From contig OZ020267.1 in assembly GCA_963971225.1 (NCBI GenBank), positions 112,602,936 through 112,666,935 on the forward strand: 64,000 bases of DNA. Direction: 5' to 3'. The translations under genes were made by a program, and so were the position numbers. Positions 1 to 12,100 of this stretch are shown in pieces. Origin of the DNA: Melieria omissa. Taxonomy: Eukaryota; Arthropoda; Insecta; Diptera; Ulidiidae. The notes under the pieces are model-generated. The model was not told the DNA's origin and made no database searches. It saw only the letters and a program-made list of their open reading frames with translations. Numbering within the stretch: position 1 is the stretch's first letter; every line of letters starts with the position of its first letter.

Positions 1-1555
1 CTGGTTTTCAATGCACACATAGAGATTAGTGATTTATGTGGCAAGTGTGGGCGAGCTGTGCAGTACTTGAATTGAAGCTGAGGTTAGGTTGAGGTGGCCA
101 AAAGCGAGTTTGGAATCCAGTTGGCTGCTTTGCAATGTAAAACAAATCAAAGTTTAAGGTTTTTGTTGTTCAAATAGTTGGACCCAAATGCTCTGAAATT
201 AATACTAGGGACCCTAGAATGGCTGCAGCATTCAGAGTCAACTTGCTTTTCTTCTTTACTGTCAAGCATTGAGTAGAAAAAATTCCAACTAAAAACAACT
301 GAAATTAATTGAAAAATATGAGCACATTTGCGTCACAATACATTGTCCCATCATTGCTTCGTCTAATTAGCGGCTGACAGCATTGAAATTACGCTAATGA
401 GCATACATTTCTTCACCACTAAATTCAGCTGCTCGAGCAGCCCTGAACAGCAAATCCACTGTCCTGACCTGACCTGATCTTGGTCGCCTTGTAATTATTC
501 TCATATGATGCATTCTGCTGGACATTGTCCGCACCTAACTTTGCCACTGCAATATTGCATCGTCTAAGGCTACGAGAGCGCTGCCTTGAATTAATTACCC
601 AGTCACACTTTACTAATTTCATTCAATATTTATGCGCACACCAGTCCAATCCAGCCCCAACTCGCCGCTTCGGCATCGCACCAACTGCACTTCACTTTGC
701 TTTTCATTATAACAAATTAGGAAAAATGTTGTGTTGCTGTATTTTGACGCTGTCATACGTTGGCCGGCACACAGCGCTGCGCTCGCTTGGCCCATTTTTG
801 CATCTATCAGCAAGTGGTCGCGGCGCGCAGTCAGAACTTGTTTTGTGTTTATGACCGTTAAAAATAATTATACCGCAAAGATTAATTACAGCGCCTGCAG
901 TCGGGGCACATTTGGCGCCCAGACGGTCACAACGGCAAAACAACTCAAAAGCGCATAATATGCTACAGTGGAGGGGGTCGACCAGCAGTGAATGCGACAG
1001 TGGCCACGGAGCGTATGAGTAATTAAAATGGCAAGTGCGCTAATGCTGCCGCTGGCAGCAGATACGGCTGCTGTTTTGTTGTTGTCGATGTGTGCGTATT
1101 CGTATGTGCGTAGTGTTGTCATTGTATTTTGTGTGTGTGTGTGCGTGAGCATAAATAGCTAAAGTGTAGCATCATGGTTGGTTTTTGTTGTTGAACTTTG
1201 CCGCTGTCATACACACCAACACAATCATATAATCATTATTTTTTTGTATGAGTGTAACTAAATTTGTGCATTATTGAAACAGAATACATGCCAACATTTT
1301 ACCTACAGAGCGGTGAAATTGTAATGAGTGATGTATGAGTTTCACTATTTATTATGTGCAATCAATCACAGCGCAGCGGGAAATCACTTGAACAGAAATG
1401 AGAGGGAACATACAAAATATCAAATCGTAATTATTGTAATTATTGTAAGTTGATATAATTTTTGTTAATTTATATTTTTTGTTATAATTTCTTGTTTAAA
1501 CGGCAGAGACTTTAAATTATACATAATTTTTCAATATAAGTTTTTGTTATTATTC
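1..1555. other. Non-coding DNA, no gene seen
   Basis: No ORF here has coding character. The stretch holds a GGTTAGGTT-type motif near 80-95, several AATTA-rich blocks (360-400, 590-600, 865-890, 1020) and a GT microsatellite at about 1128-1144. The mixed GC-moderate and AT-rich texture resembles fly intergenic or intronic DNA. No transposon ends were recognised. Confidence 0.5.
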
Positions 1556-2470
1556 CACCGTGCGACAAAAATGAAAAAAATTTTTCACACTGGAAAAAAG
1601 CCATATGGGCGTGAAACTAGAGACCAAACATACTAATACTGCGTACTCAGTTTTTCATTTCTACATCCTTTGTCCTTTTAAAAGGACTTCAAAATTTTTA
1701 AAGGGATACAAAATAAAAAAATATAAAAAATACTTAACCTCGTTAGAATGTGGCGATATGTATATCAGATGAAAGAGGAAAGCCTCAAGAACTTAAATAA
1801 AGTTGATCTTTTATCTATTTGTAAAAAAAGGATATGAAAAAGGTCTTTTGAAAATTTTAATCCTTTATATCTTTGAAAATGTATGTAGAATTTTCTTGAA
1901 AAGTAAGTTTGTTAAAACCCAAAATCTCCTTGATCACATGTCAAAATTGCATTATTCTCGCTTAATTGATTTTGTATCTATTCATTATTTAAAATACTGA
2001 TACGCAAATAAATTGGAATTTTTGTACTTGACTCCAATTGCAGCTTCCGCCTCTTTTTTAATAACTTTCGAACCAATAAAGTTAGAGTAATGAAATTTTT
2101 GACACCTTATCAAGGAGAGTTTGGGTTGTAACATACTTCCTTTTCAAGAGAATTCGAAATAAATTTTCGAGGATATAAAGGATTAAAATTTTTAAAGGAC
2201 CTTTTTCATATCCTTTTTTTACAAATAGATAAAAAGTCAGTTTTATTTAAGTTCTTGAGGCCTTCCTCTTTCATCTGATATACATATCGCCACAATCTAA
2301 CGAGGTTAAGTATTTTTTATATTTTTTGTTATTTTTTAGCCCCTTCAAAATTTTAAAGTCCTTTTAAAAGGACAAAGGATGTAGAAATGAAAAACTGAGT
2401 ACGCAGTATTAGTATGTTTGGTCTCTAGTTTTTCGATTTTTTCCAGTATGAAAAATCCTGTCGCATGGTG
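1556..2470. mobile_element. Foldback element with very long terminal inverted repeats (MITE-like)
   Basis: The left end CACCGTGCGACA (1556) is matched by TGTCGCATGGTG (2459-2470), its reverse complement with one change. The match continues inward almost to the centre. Examples are the block around 1620-1690 against 2350-2430 (both contain GTCCTTTTAAAAGGAC), the block 1740-1870 against 2165-2315, and ACCCAAAATCTCC at 1918 against its complement near 2115-2130. Arms are at least 380 bp and probably about 430 bp, around a short AT-rich centre. A 65-residue frame inside (1803-2000) has no transposase features. No clear target-site duplication was found, so the superfamily is unassigned. Divergence between the arms (small indels and point changes) suggests an old copy. 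Confidence 0.8.
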
Positions 2471-4020
2471 TTTTCCAACTAATCAAGAATGAATTTGAAT
2501 TTAAAGCTGAAGAGTTTTTTAAGGCTAAAAAAACCAATTAAGATTAAATTTCTTGTAAAACATTCCATTATTTACCACAATTTAATCTTCTTTGGCAAAC
2601 ATTTAAATTTAAATTGTGCTCATACGATTGTGAGGTCATTTTTTAGCAATTTTCAAAAGTCTGCAAATGTTCTGCAGCCACTTGATTTGCTTTGTTCGAT
2701 TATTTGCTTCGTATTGGGATTTATTTGGCAAAACCAAACACATAGATAGAGAAGAGCAAACCAAAGGAAACAACAAAAAAATATTTGAAATTTTAAATCT
2801 CTATGAAAACATGGAGAGAACGAAGTACAAAAGAAGACGAAAGTACTTAAGCACAAATCGCATGAGATAAAAATAAAGTGCACACTATTATCGCAGGAAT
2901 TCAATCACCGCTCAACTTGTCAGCACAGCAAAAACATCGCACACACACATAGATACATAGATGAAAAAACACACATACATATACACACAACTCAAAAAGG
3001 TGCTTGCGAAAAAATGTTTTTGGGCAAAACGCAATAAACAAATAGTTGCAAGAAGACAAACAAACAAGCGCAAACATATAAACAGACAAACAGTTAAACC
3101 GACTCGACACACATCGATCGAGAGAAATTCGATATGCTGAAAGAGAAACAGCACACAAAAAGCATTCAGTGCCCGAGTGAAAGCTACAAAAAATTGCAAA
3201 AATCACAAACAAAATCAACGCAACAGCTGTGCACTGACAGCGAACGGGAACGAATTGCTTTTAGCATTTAAACTGAAAGTTATGTGCTCCATTGAACTTG
3301 AAAAAGTGCAAGTACGAGTGAGTCGGAGTGACGAAATGCGGCGTGTTTGTGCTGTGCGACAGTGCGCCAAAGTAAGACAGGCACAGCGATCGCGTTTAGC
3401 TGCACACAAACACAACTAACACACACACACGCATCAGTGACGCTGCAACATTCAACAGTGCGCGCATCATAATGATGCCGATTTGCTTGTCATTGCTGTT
3501 GTTGTTGTTGTTGCATCAAAATGCACGCATGACATATTCAAAAATTGTATGCAAATAGGTCACAGAAGCGCCGACCTCACCGCCTTCCAATAAATAAACA
3601 AACTGCGTCGCTTCGGGATTGTTGTTGCTGTTGCAATAATGAAATTGATCGAATCGCGCCACACACACAGCAAATGTTGCCGCTGCACTTTAAGTTATTA
3701 AATTGCAGCGTGCACTTATTTATTTTTACTTTGTGCATCTATTCGGGCAGCAATCGCTGTTGGCGCAAATTTCTCGCAAATATGGCAAAGCGGCAGCGTG
3801 CTGCGTGCAATATGCGTGCAGCGAGGCATCCCTCGAGTGCAGTGCGATATTCAGATGCATTCACATTTGGGCCAACAACAAGTTTTATTGACTTTCAATT
3901 CCAAGGCGTACGGTTCATGTTACAAATCGCTTTACTACTTGTATGTCTATGTATGTGTGCGATGATAAACTTAAGGCGAATAGCATTTGATGAGAATATA
4001 ACTTGAATTGGAAGATTCAA
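2471..4020. other. Non-coding DNA rich in ACA microsatellites
   Basis: No gene is supported. The + strand from 2930 to 3430 is A/C-rich with many ACACAC, ACAAAC and ATACAT runs. A TTG run lies at about 3493-3513. The 153-codon frame at 3545-4006 has a skewed, low-information composition (clusters of C and H) and no recognisable domain. Confidence 0.4.
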
Positions 4021-4200
4021 AATCAAAAAAAAAATAAAAATAAATAATAAAAAAATAAAATAAATAAAATAAAAAAATTAAAATAATAAAAATAAATAAT
4101 AGTAATAATAAAATATTAAAATAAAAAAATTAATATTACTTAAAAATAAAATAAAAATTTTGTAAAATATAAAATAAGCTTAAATTTAAAACACACAAAT
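4021..4200. repeat. Low-complexity AAATA/AATAA tract
   Basis: About 170 bp are almost entirely A and T with irregular AAATA and AAAAT units. It forms a sharp boundary between flanking non-coding DNA and the GC-richer island that follows. Confidence 0.75.
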
Positions 4201-5330
4201 AAAACAGTGCCTACTGTCATCCATTTTTGGCCTCTCTCAACTAGAATAATTTTCACTGCGCATTTTCATTTTTTTTTATGCATAATATTAACTGTACTTT
4301 TCCTGTCACCTGATGAGAGCGACATACCAGCCACCGCCTTGGGAATGCAAAACATTCCCGAATCCTGCCACTTTTGCCGCGTGTGGCATGCAGGGTGCGT
4401 GCCACAGCAATGCAGCCAACACTGCAGCCTGCCGCCTGCTGCTGTGAGTAATGCCAGCAGTGCGAGCAGCAGCAGCAGTGCTGGTAGTAAGTAGCAGCAA
4501 CAAATCTTGTTAGCAGCAAATACTGTCATAAATTTTAGTGCATTTGCTTTTCGCCCAGTGCCAACACCAACGTCGTCATCATTGCTGTCATGACCAGCGC
4601 GTTCGTGCGACCTCGTTCCGCCGCTGCCCAAACTCGCTCACCTTCCTCCTTCTCCTTTCTCTCTCTTTTTCTTTTCCAAGCGCCCAGCAAGTGTTGCATT
4701 TCGTTGGCAAACAAAAAAATTCTTTGCTCTAAACAAAAAATTTAGTTGGCGGCTGCAACCCAAAGGCAACACAGTACAAGCAACTGCAGCACGGCGCAAT
4801 CTTATAAAATATGTGGCACATGCTTAAAATGTTGCACGTGCCGCTTTGAAGTTTTCTTGCGGATTTCTGCCACGCCGTTTCGCAGTGGCGTGTACCGCAT
4901 TCATCGGACTCGATGCGCGCCGGCCGCACTACCAAAGCCAGCCCGAGACACGAGAATTTCCCGTAGTAAAACAATTTTTATTGCCGCAATATTTTCATGT
5001 TCTTCTTCTGCTGCTGCTGCTGCTGGTGCCTTCTCTTCGTCGACGTCTTCTGCTGCTCCTTTTGGCATCTTTGCTGCAAATGAACACGTTTTGCATTGGC
5101 CGCCTGCCAAAGTGATATTTTAGTCGGCCCGCTTCGGCACGAAAAAATTGTTGCCAGCACACATTTCGTCCTTGTCGCTGTCGCTGTTGCTGTCGTTGTA
5201 GTTGTCATTGTCGTTGCGGCTCGACGGCTGCCGCAATTAAAGTAAAATATTTTTTCAAGTTTTATGCCATTTTAATGTGATTTCAATTATGCGCAAAATG
5301 TCAGAGCCGTCGCACTGGCTGGACAGCCGC
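4201..5330. other. GC-richer non-coding island
   Basis: The block is GC-richer than its flanks, with CAG/CTG and CGTCGTC-like runs and short homeodomain-like AATTA words near 5230-5290. A stretch at about 4317-4443 is open, preceded by a pyrimidine-rich tract and followed by GTGAGT, so a small exon cannot be excluded. It shows no family I recognise. The block fits a regulatory or intronic island. Confidence 0.35.
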
Positions 5331-5780
5331 TGAGTGACGGCGACCGTTGACAATTATTGCAGTTTACCTGCTGTCGTTGTGCTACAAAGCACAGATTACA
5401 CCTTGTCAAGAAAATGTTTAACATATTCGAAGCAAGAAGCAGAGCAAAATTTTGTTGATACGATAGGAGCGATGGTGTGTTGCATGAAAGGAAGGCTTGT
5501 TTGTGTGGTAGTGAGTTGAAAAGATTGGAAAGGTTAAAATTGTCAGTAAAGTTAAACAGCCAAGAGTTATTATTTCCTGGTGTTTACCAGACAGGTGATA
5601 GTTTGTGGAATAGAAAAATCTGATAAATTAGCTGAAATCTATAGAGCTAAGGATAGAATGTAATAAGTAGGGACAGACCGAAAGATAAATGGATGCATCG
5701 TAGCAGAACAAACCGGATAATAAATAAAAGAACATTGGTACATTTGATAAGGGAACGAAATTGAAATTTAAACAAATGAC
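5331..5780. other. Non-coding DNA, nothing recognised
   Basis: No coding frame, transposon end or tandem repeat was seen. The 61-codon frame at 5334 has no family features. Confidence 0.35.
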
Positions 5781-6480
5781 AGACTAGAACAGACTAGAAT
5801 AAACCAGAGCGGACGAGACCAAACCAGACCAGACCGGATCAAACCAGCAGACCAGGCCACACCAGACTAGTCCAAACTAGATAATATTAGACCCGATTAT
5901 ACCAGACCAGACTAGACTAGACTAGACTAGACTAGACTAGACTAGACTAGACTAGACTAGACTAGACTAGACTAGACTAGACTAGACTAGACTAGACTAG
6001 ACTAGACTAGACTAGACTAGACTAGACTAGACTAGACTAGACTAGACTAGACTAGACTAGACTAGACTAGACTAGACTAGACTAGACTAGACTAGACTAG
6101 ACTAGACTAGACTAGACTAGACTAGACTAGACTAGACTAGACTAGACTAGACTAGACTAGACTAGACTAGACTAGACTAGACTAGACTAGACTAGACTAG
6201 ACTAGACTACCAGACCAGAGCAAACTAGACCATACTAGACCAGACTAGAACAGACTAGACCAAACTAGAGCAAAGTAGACCAAACCAGACCAGACCAAAC
6301 CAGACCAGACCAAACCACCAGACCACACCAGATTAAACCAGACTAATCCAGACCAGACCAGCCCAGACCAGACCAGAACAGAACAGACCGAACTAGACTA
6401 AACCATCAATTTACCAGACCAGACTAGACCAGGCCAAATCAGGGCAGACCAAACTAGAGCAGACCCGACCAGATCAGAAC
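5781..6480. repeat. Pentanucleotide satellite, unit ACTAG with ACCAG variants
   Basis: A pure ACTAG array runs from about 5911 to 6209, roughly 60 perfect units. Both sides carry decayed units (ACCAG, ACAAG, ACTAA, AGCAG) out to about 5781 and 6480. The perfectly uniform core with degenerate edges is the pattern expected when slippage homogenises the middle of an array. No coding potential. The core length may be under- or over-estimated in an assembly. Confidence 0.95.
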
Positions 6481-9400
6481 AAAAAAGGCCAATTCAGACA
6501 ATTGGTACGATCCGTAGTAAAACTAAATGAAGGATGCTTGGTACTCGATACTTGGTGTGACAGATTTGGGATAGTATGAAGCAAAAGTGCCTGAATAGAC
6601 CTTTTAAAGACGGCAATAACTAAGGAACGGGTTGTTGGAAAATAAAGAGAAGGAAAAGAAAAAATCTGAGGTAAATAAATGAATGAACTGGATGTAAATT
6701 GCGAACGTGTATTGGATAATGTGGTCTGGATCACAAAATAGATAGGAGATGGAGAACACATTGTACAAATCAGGAAAAATTCAAAGGATGATCGCAAGAT
6801 ATATAGAAGATGGAGCCTACAGTTGAAAGAATATACCAGAGATTGATACAACGAAGAAACATAGAGCGCAACAAAATATGAGGGCATGCAAATGAGAAAT
6901 GTAAGCACAATTTGGATAATACTGAAAGACATAAATATAAAAGTTATATACTATAGATAGAAAAGGAGGAGGAAGAAATAAAGAAGGACGATAGTGGTTT
7001 CAGCGGATGATAGATGATGGATTGTATGATCGGTATGTATGACCTATGTTATATCTGAGATGGAGACCACAGATGTGAGGATAATTAAGAGACTCATAAA
7101 AAGTAGGTGATTATTAAAAACGAGAACCGGATAATATGGAATATATTTTAAAATTTTACACTACTGATAGAAGAAAACAGAGAAAACAGATAACATGACA
7201 TTGTTCTATCAGCAGATAGATGGGAAAGCCGTATGAAAATACAACAACGTAAAAGCAAATAAGAGTACAACCAGTTCATTATAGTAAAAACCACATAAAA
7301 TCCTGGACTTAATGATGAAAAAAGATCTCTCACGGCAACATGGTTCTATCGACAGATGGATGGGAGATGGACACAACTGATTCGAAGATGAATGATACAT
7401 ATGAAAGCAGTTCAATCTGAAAGCACTCAAATTCTTTTTTAGGATTCGATCTGAAAGACAATGTGTTGAATAAATGGCACAGATTGGAAAACAAATGACA
7501 GGACTGTCAATAATTATTTTTACAATATGGCTTAAAACCTATAGATGTTCGTTTGAACTTAAGCAATTTTCCATTTAAATCATAAATCCAATTCAACACT
7601 ATGAAACCTATGTTTTTATAACAACAACAAGCTGAAGAAAAAGAAATGCGTGTGAAGCATTTAATAAATAATTTATCAACTGGCGCAACATTCCCAGCGG
7701 ATGATTGGTGGCTATAGAAATTGTCGCAGAAACAGTCGCAGCCAGATGCTGCCAATACTCACTCCCCCTCCCAAGTTCACGTCTCTATGACTTCATGTGT
7801 ATGTGTGTGTGCTAAAAACTTCTCTAGTAAGTACAAAACCATATATGTATGTATGTTTGTATTTATAAGCGTGTAAGCAATAAAAAAATCAGGTTCAACA
7901 ATTCAATGCTCGCTGACTGTTCTTAAGCCGAAAGTATTTTTTGAGGGTTTACATTTTTTATAAGCTTGAGTTCAATTTCGACAACAACGCAACACACACC
8001 CACACATATATATAAACAATAATAACGACAAGAAAAATATAATTCACAGGCGCCAGTTTGCAGTCAATGGAGGTGGAATCCTTTGCTCCTTTCTAGTTAT
8101 TGGTAATACAAATGCGCTTAGTGCGGCATGAGCGAAAACATTCGGCTGAATGTGTGTGCACTGGAAAAAATTTATTTTAAATATAATTGAAAAACATTAT
8201 AAATGAAGAGAAATGGTTTTATTCAAAAATAAAGAAATAAAAGAAAAAAATGAAATAAAATATTTGGTAATAAAAAACAATGTTAACCTCAAAACGTATA
8301 TATTATTCCCGATCTCTTTCAGTGTATTACATATGGGTCTATAATCTGTGTTTTGTATATATGTGTGCCTACATAGATTTATATGTGTGTATGTGTACAT
8401 GAAATATGTCCATCGTGTGCGCCATATTGTATTTATGTAAATTTATTTCCATTACATTTCCCTTCGCTCATTGAAATTATGCCGTTTTTATTTGTGCTGC
8501 TGTAAATAACAGCAAAACCTCCCTTTCCAACCCCTGCGACCAGCCGTTTGAAATCTGCCTTCCACCTGCCAACGCTCCCCTCACCGTTTCAGTGGCGACA
8601 ATGCCAACCAAAAATACAAACCCAACTTGCCTCTTTCTTTTATATGTTTTGTGCTCGTTATTGTTGTTGCTGATAATTTACAGATTGCAAATGTCTCCGA
8701 CCCACTTCGGTCTCAATCTCTCTCTCTCTCTCGCTTTTGCCTTTTCAGTGCGTCTGCACTGCCTTCTTTTGTTAACTTATCACAATGAGCAAAATTGTGC
8801 GCTTTGTTCCTTTGGCTTTTTTCCCCACTGTGTGTGTTTGTTTGTTTATGTGTGTGTGTGCATATTGTTTTTGCTTATTTTTGTTGTTATTTAAATAAAA
8901 TGTCAATTTTATTGTACGGCGCGCGTATTTGATATGCAAGTGTTGCCAGCCTACGACAATCGACTGAAAATCAACACAGAATCGACAAAAATCTGTAAAT
9001 TGGAAAATGCAGAGGTCAATATTTGCGCTGCTGCCAGCAATGGCGACGGTGACGGTAACAGGGCTGACGCGAGTTGAAAAGTCTCGCTGCTGTTGACTAA
9101 AATTGCCAAGAACAATGCACAGGCCGGGCGAAGCCATTTCAATCGGGTAGCTCGAGGCAGAAGTGTAGAAGGAGAAGAAAAAACCAGATACAACAAATAG
9201 TAAGCAATATTTATTTCGTGTTTTAATTCTTAAAATCGAAAATAGCAGAAAACTATTTACTAATGGAGAGGTTTTTATTGGGCAACAACAATAAACATTT
9301 TGCAGCAAAAACAATGCTTTTCAGTGTTGATGGAATTGGAAAAAAATTTCATATTTATTTAAAAATATTATAGCATTCTACAGTAGTATTTATATATTTA

Positions 9401-9595
9401 TTAGAAGTCCAAGCACTAAAGTTAACAATGCATATTAAAAAAAAACATTCAGCTGCTTGTTGACTTAAGTGAAGTTGTCTAAAGCATACTTTTTCATCTT
9501 TGCCAAAAGCTTTCAAATATTTTTTATAAAATGCATTATGTAGTGATGACTTGTGCTGAAGAAATTTTTAAAACATTTATATAATAAATAAAATA
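6481..9595. other. AT-rich and microsatellite-bearing non-coding DNA
   Basis: No gene is supported. Purine-rich GATAGA/GGAGATGG-type words recur at 6500-7400. TATG/TGTG microsatellites occur near 7797-7870 and 8350-8400, a CT run at about 8718-8733, and a GTTTG/TGTG run near 8830-8860. Long minus-strand frames at 6474-6932 and 8772-9314 read as low-complexity hydrophobic strings without domains, so I treat them as chance ORFs. Confidence 0.45.
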
Positions 9596-10336
9596 TCAGG
9601 TGTACAACTTTGCTTCCGCCGTTTTTTTCCAAAATTAAAAGCTTTATTGCGAAAAAGTGCTTACAGATGTATTATTCAAAGTATTGTCCGTCGCTAGCGA
9701 CAACTTTCTCCCATCTTTCCGGCAATTTTCGGATCCCGGCTCGAAAAAAGGAGTCCTCTTTTGACGCTATCCATCAAGCAATCCATTTTTCCAATTCTTC
9801 GAAGAATTGAAAATGTTGATCTGCCAGGCCGTGTGCCATCAAACGGAATAGGTGGAAGTCAGAAGGGGCGACATCTGGGGAATACGGCGGGTGGGGCAAG
9901 ACTTCCCATTTCAGCGTTTCCAGGTACTTTTTGACCACTTTTGCGACGTGAGGCCGAGCATTGTCGTGTTGGAGGATGACTTTGTCATTCGAAATCACCA
10001 TTTTTAAAACGTTGAAACCACTCCCGACACGTTCTTTCACTCAGAGCAGCATCACCGTAAGTTTCTGAGAGCATTCGATGCGCTTCAGCTGCATTTTTTT
10101 TCGAATTGTAACAGAAAAGTAAAACTTCCCGCAAATGGCGAGAATTGGGCACATAAACGGACATTTTCGAGCGTGAATAATACGAAAACAAGAACAACTG
10201 TCACTGAAACGGCGATGACAATTCTTTAGGCACTGTCCACACTCACTTTAAAGGCATTACCATCTATGTATTTCAACCAGCCTCAGCCGGTACAGCCACC
10301 TATCGGAAAACGGCGGAAGCAAAGTTGTACACCTGA
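9596..10336 (-). mobile_element. Internally deleted mariner element with intact ends
   Basis: Perfect inverted repeats of about 30 bp, beginning TCAGGTGTACAACTTTGC, bound a 741-bp element. A TA target duplication lies at 9594-9595 and 10337-10338. Autonomous mariners are about 1.3 kb with a transposase near 345 residues, so roughly 550 bp are missing. Ends and TA flanks are well preserved, so the copy could have been mobilised by a transposase supplied elsewhere. Subfamily is uncertain; the N-terminus (VPNSRHLREVLLF) looks like the mellifera/capitata-type branch. Confidence 0.95.
9672..10164 (-). pseudogene. Mariner transposase remnant (N-terminal HTH joined to DDE end)
   Basis: On the minus strand the start at 10164 gives MSVYVPNSRHLREVLLF and then the helix-turn-helix segment ending REWFQRFKNGDFE. 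This hits a stop at 9985, where the central transposase region is deleted. In another frame the C-terminal catalytic part resumes: QHDNARPHVA (second catalytic Asp) and YSPDVAPSDFHLF (third Asp of the D,D34D mariner triad). The normal mariner C-terminus RWEKVVASDGQYFE is readable to a TAA at 9672-9674, but an in-frame TGA after EELEKWIA interrupts it. The first catalytic Asp lies in the deleted part. The protein cannot be functional. In an intact element it would cut and paste DNA at TA sites in the nucleus. Confidence 0.9.
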
Positions 10337-10338
10337 TA

Positions 10339-11040
10339 AATAAATAATAAAAAGTAATCATTAAAATAGTAAACAAACGAATAAATAAATAAATAAGTAA
10401 ATAAATAAATAAATGAATAAACAAATAAATAAATAAAAACTAAATAAAATAACTAAAACAAATATAATAAATAAAATAAATAAATACAGAACTTAAACAA
10501 TAAATAAATGAAACTAAATAAAAAAATTAATTAATTAATATTTTACCGCATAAATTTAAATAAATTAATTGACTATTTTATAAAAACATAATAATAAATA
10601 AGTAAATAAAAAAAAAAATAAATAAATAACAAATAATAAAACAAGTAAACAATACTACAGAGGGAACTTATTACTCTGAACCAAATGATTTTTAAACTTC
10701 ATTAACCGCAGAACCGTCTTTGAGGTGCTGAGCTCTCCGAACTAACATCGACACTAAGTAAATTTTATAATTTTACAGCCAAATCATAGTCACTTATTTT
10801 ATTAAAAATTTATTCAAAATATATTTGGGTATAAAAGAGATGAAAATTATAAGAATGCACTGAAAACTTTTAAGAACATCGACACCAAATAAATTTACAG
10901 CCAAAATAAAATATTATAAAATGAAATATTATAAAAATGCGCCGAAAATTTTAAGGATGGTTCTAGGGTCAAACAATTAACTATTTTTTCCTACTTATTT
11001 AATTTTTATTTATTTTTTTTAAATAACCCAAAAGTGCCTC
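10339..11040. repeat. AT-rich AAATA tract with a short decayed tandem repeat
   Basis: 10340-10640 is nearly pure AAATA/TAAAT low-complexity DNA directly beside the mariner element. From about 10740 to 10930 a diverged duplication is visible: AACATCGACACTAAGTAAAT (10743) and AACATCGACACCAAATAAAT (10875), each followed by ACAGCCAAA, with a period near 130 bp. Confidence 0.55.
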
Positions 11041-11044
11041 CCCA

Positions 11045-12100
11045 CATATCTGATTGCTGCGACAATTTGTACTTAGATAGATTTGAAAGGGGAAATGTGC
11101 ACTGAGACCAAAGTTCTATCTGTCCCCCCTAAGATCTATTGTGCCCCTACAACATTAGAGAACGTCCCCCAGTCCCACCGAACTAATGAAGCTTAGTAAC
11201 TCACGTGGGAGAACGTGTTTGATGTTCTCTTCTGCAAGCCAGTACTGGCTCAGGTGCTGTCTCCTCCTGCGGCATACAGCATCGCAGTGCAGTATGACGT
11301 GCTCAGGAGTCTCCTGCGCTGTTGCGCAGAGTCTGCAGACGCTTACCTGTTCTACCCCGATTGTGTGCATGTGTTTCCTCATCCTGCAGTGCCCTGTTAA
11401 CAGCCCGGCGACCAGTCTAAGCTGGGTTTTCCCAAGTCTGAGGCATTCTTCACTCTATCTGGAGTTATAACCTTTGATGAAGATTTTCGATTGCCTAAGA
11501 CCTGTGGCATTTGACCAGTGTTCTGCGTTTCTGGTTCTTTCCTCAAGTCTTAGTGACTCTGCTAGAGTGCTTTTGCCAAGCAAAAGGTGCAAGGGGGATC
11601 GTAGCTGCCCCAGTTCTAGCAAGACTATCAGCCTCCTCATTCCCCTCTAATCCTCTGTGTCCTGGAACCTACAGGATTTTAACCTGGTTATATGTACCCA
11701 GTTTATTCAATGCTTCTATGCATTCCAGCACCAACCCAGAGGTAATCTCATACGAGATTAGTGCTTTGATGGCTGCTTGACTGTCAGAACAAATGACGAT
11801 GTCTTGCCCACTGTACAAACGCTCGAGGTTAATCTGCACACAGCGCCTGATGGCATATAACTCTGCTTGAAATATGCGGGTGTATTCCCCATGGGCTCAT
11901 AGTGCTTGAAACGAGGTCCAAATACCCCCGCCCCTGTTCCCGCGTGCGTTTTGGAGCCGTCTGTGAACCGCGTAATAGTATGTGGTTTGAAATGGGACTC
12001 CCAGTCCCAGTCCACTTTGTTACTCATGTTTTTCTCTCTCGAAGTTTTTCTCGTAGTAATTTGTACTTAAGGTTATGTCTGTTTTAAAAATATTGCCATA
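11045..12100 (-). mobile_element. 5'-truncated LINE 3' end: RNase H and C-terminal zinc-knuckle region
   Basis: Read on the minus strand, the RNase H domain is clear: FTDGSKTHAGTGAGVFGP (first Asp), then after a frameshift IFQAELYAIRRC (Glu), CSDSQAAIKAL (Asp) and EGNEEADSLARTG (final Asp). A TAG replaces the Trp of the usual WVPGH motif. Downstream is the cysteine/histidine segment MHTIG...CRLCATAQETPEHVILHC (11155-11382) typical of the C-terminus of RNase H-bearing non-LTR retrotransposons (I, R1, LOA groups). The 3' untranslated part continues to about 11045. At least two frameshifts and several stops make it dead. The reverse transcriptase is absent, as expected from 5' truncation during target-primed integration. 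The clade is not resolved. Confidence 0.88.

Noticed and set aside
3545..4006. 153-codon + strand ORF
   Set aside because: Cys/His-rich composition comes from TTGTTG-type repeats and there is no recognisable family or start context.
4317..4443. Candidate small exon reading SDIPATALGMQNIPESCHF and on
   Set aside because: Open frame and splice-like borders exist, but there is no homology, no partner exon, and the stretch lies in a compositionally biased island.
6474..6932. 152-codon minus-strand ORF
   Set aside because: Serine/phenylalanine/leucine string from purine-rich low-complexity DNA; no motif.
8772..9314. 180-codon minus-strand ORF
   Set aside because: No domain; its second half is microsatellite-derived (YAHTHINKQTHT). 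Composition and lack of splice logic indicate a chance frame.
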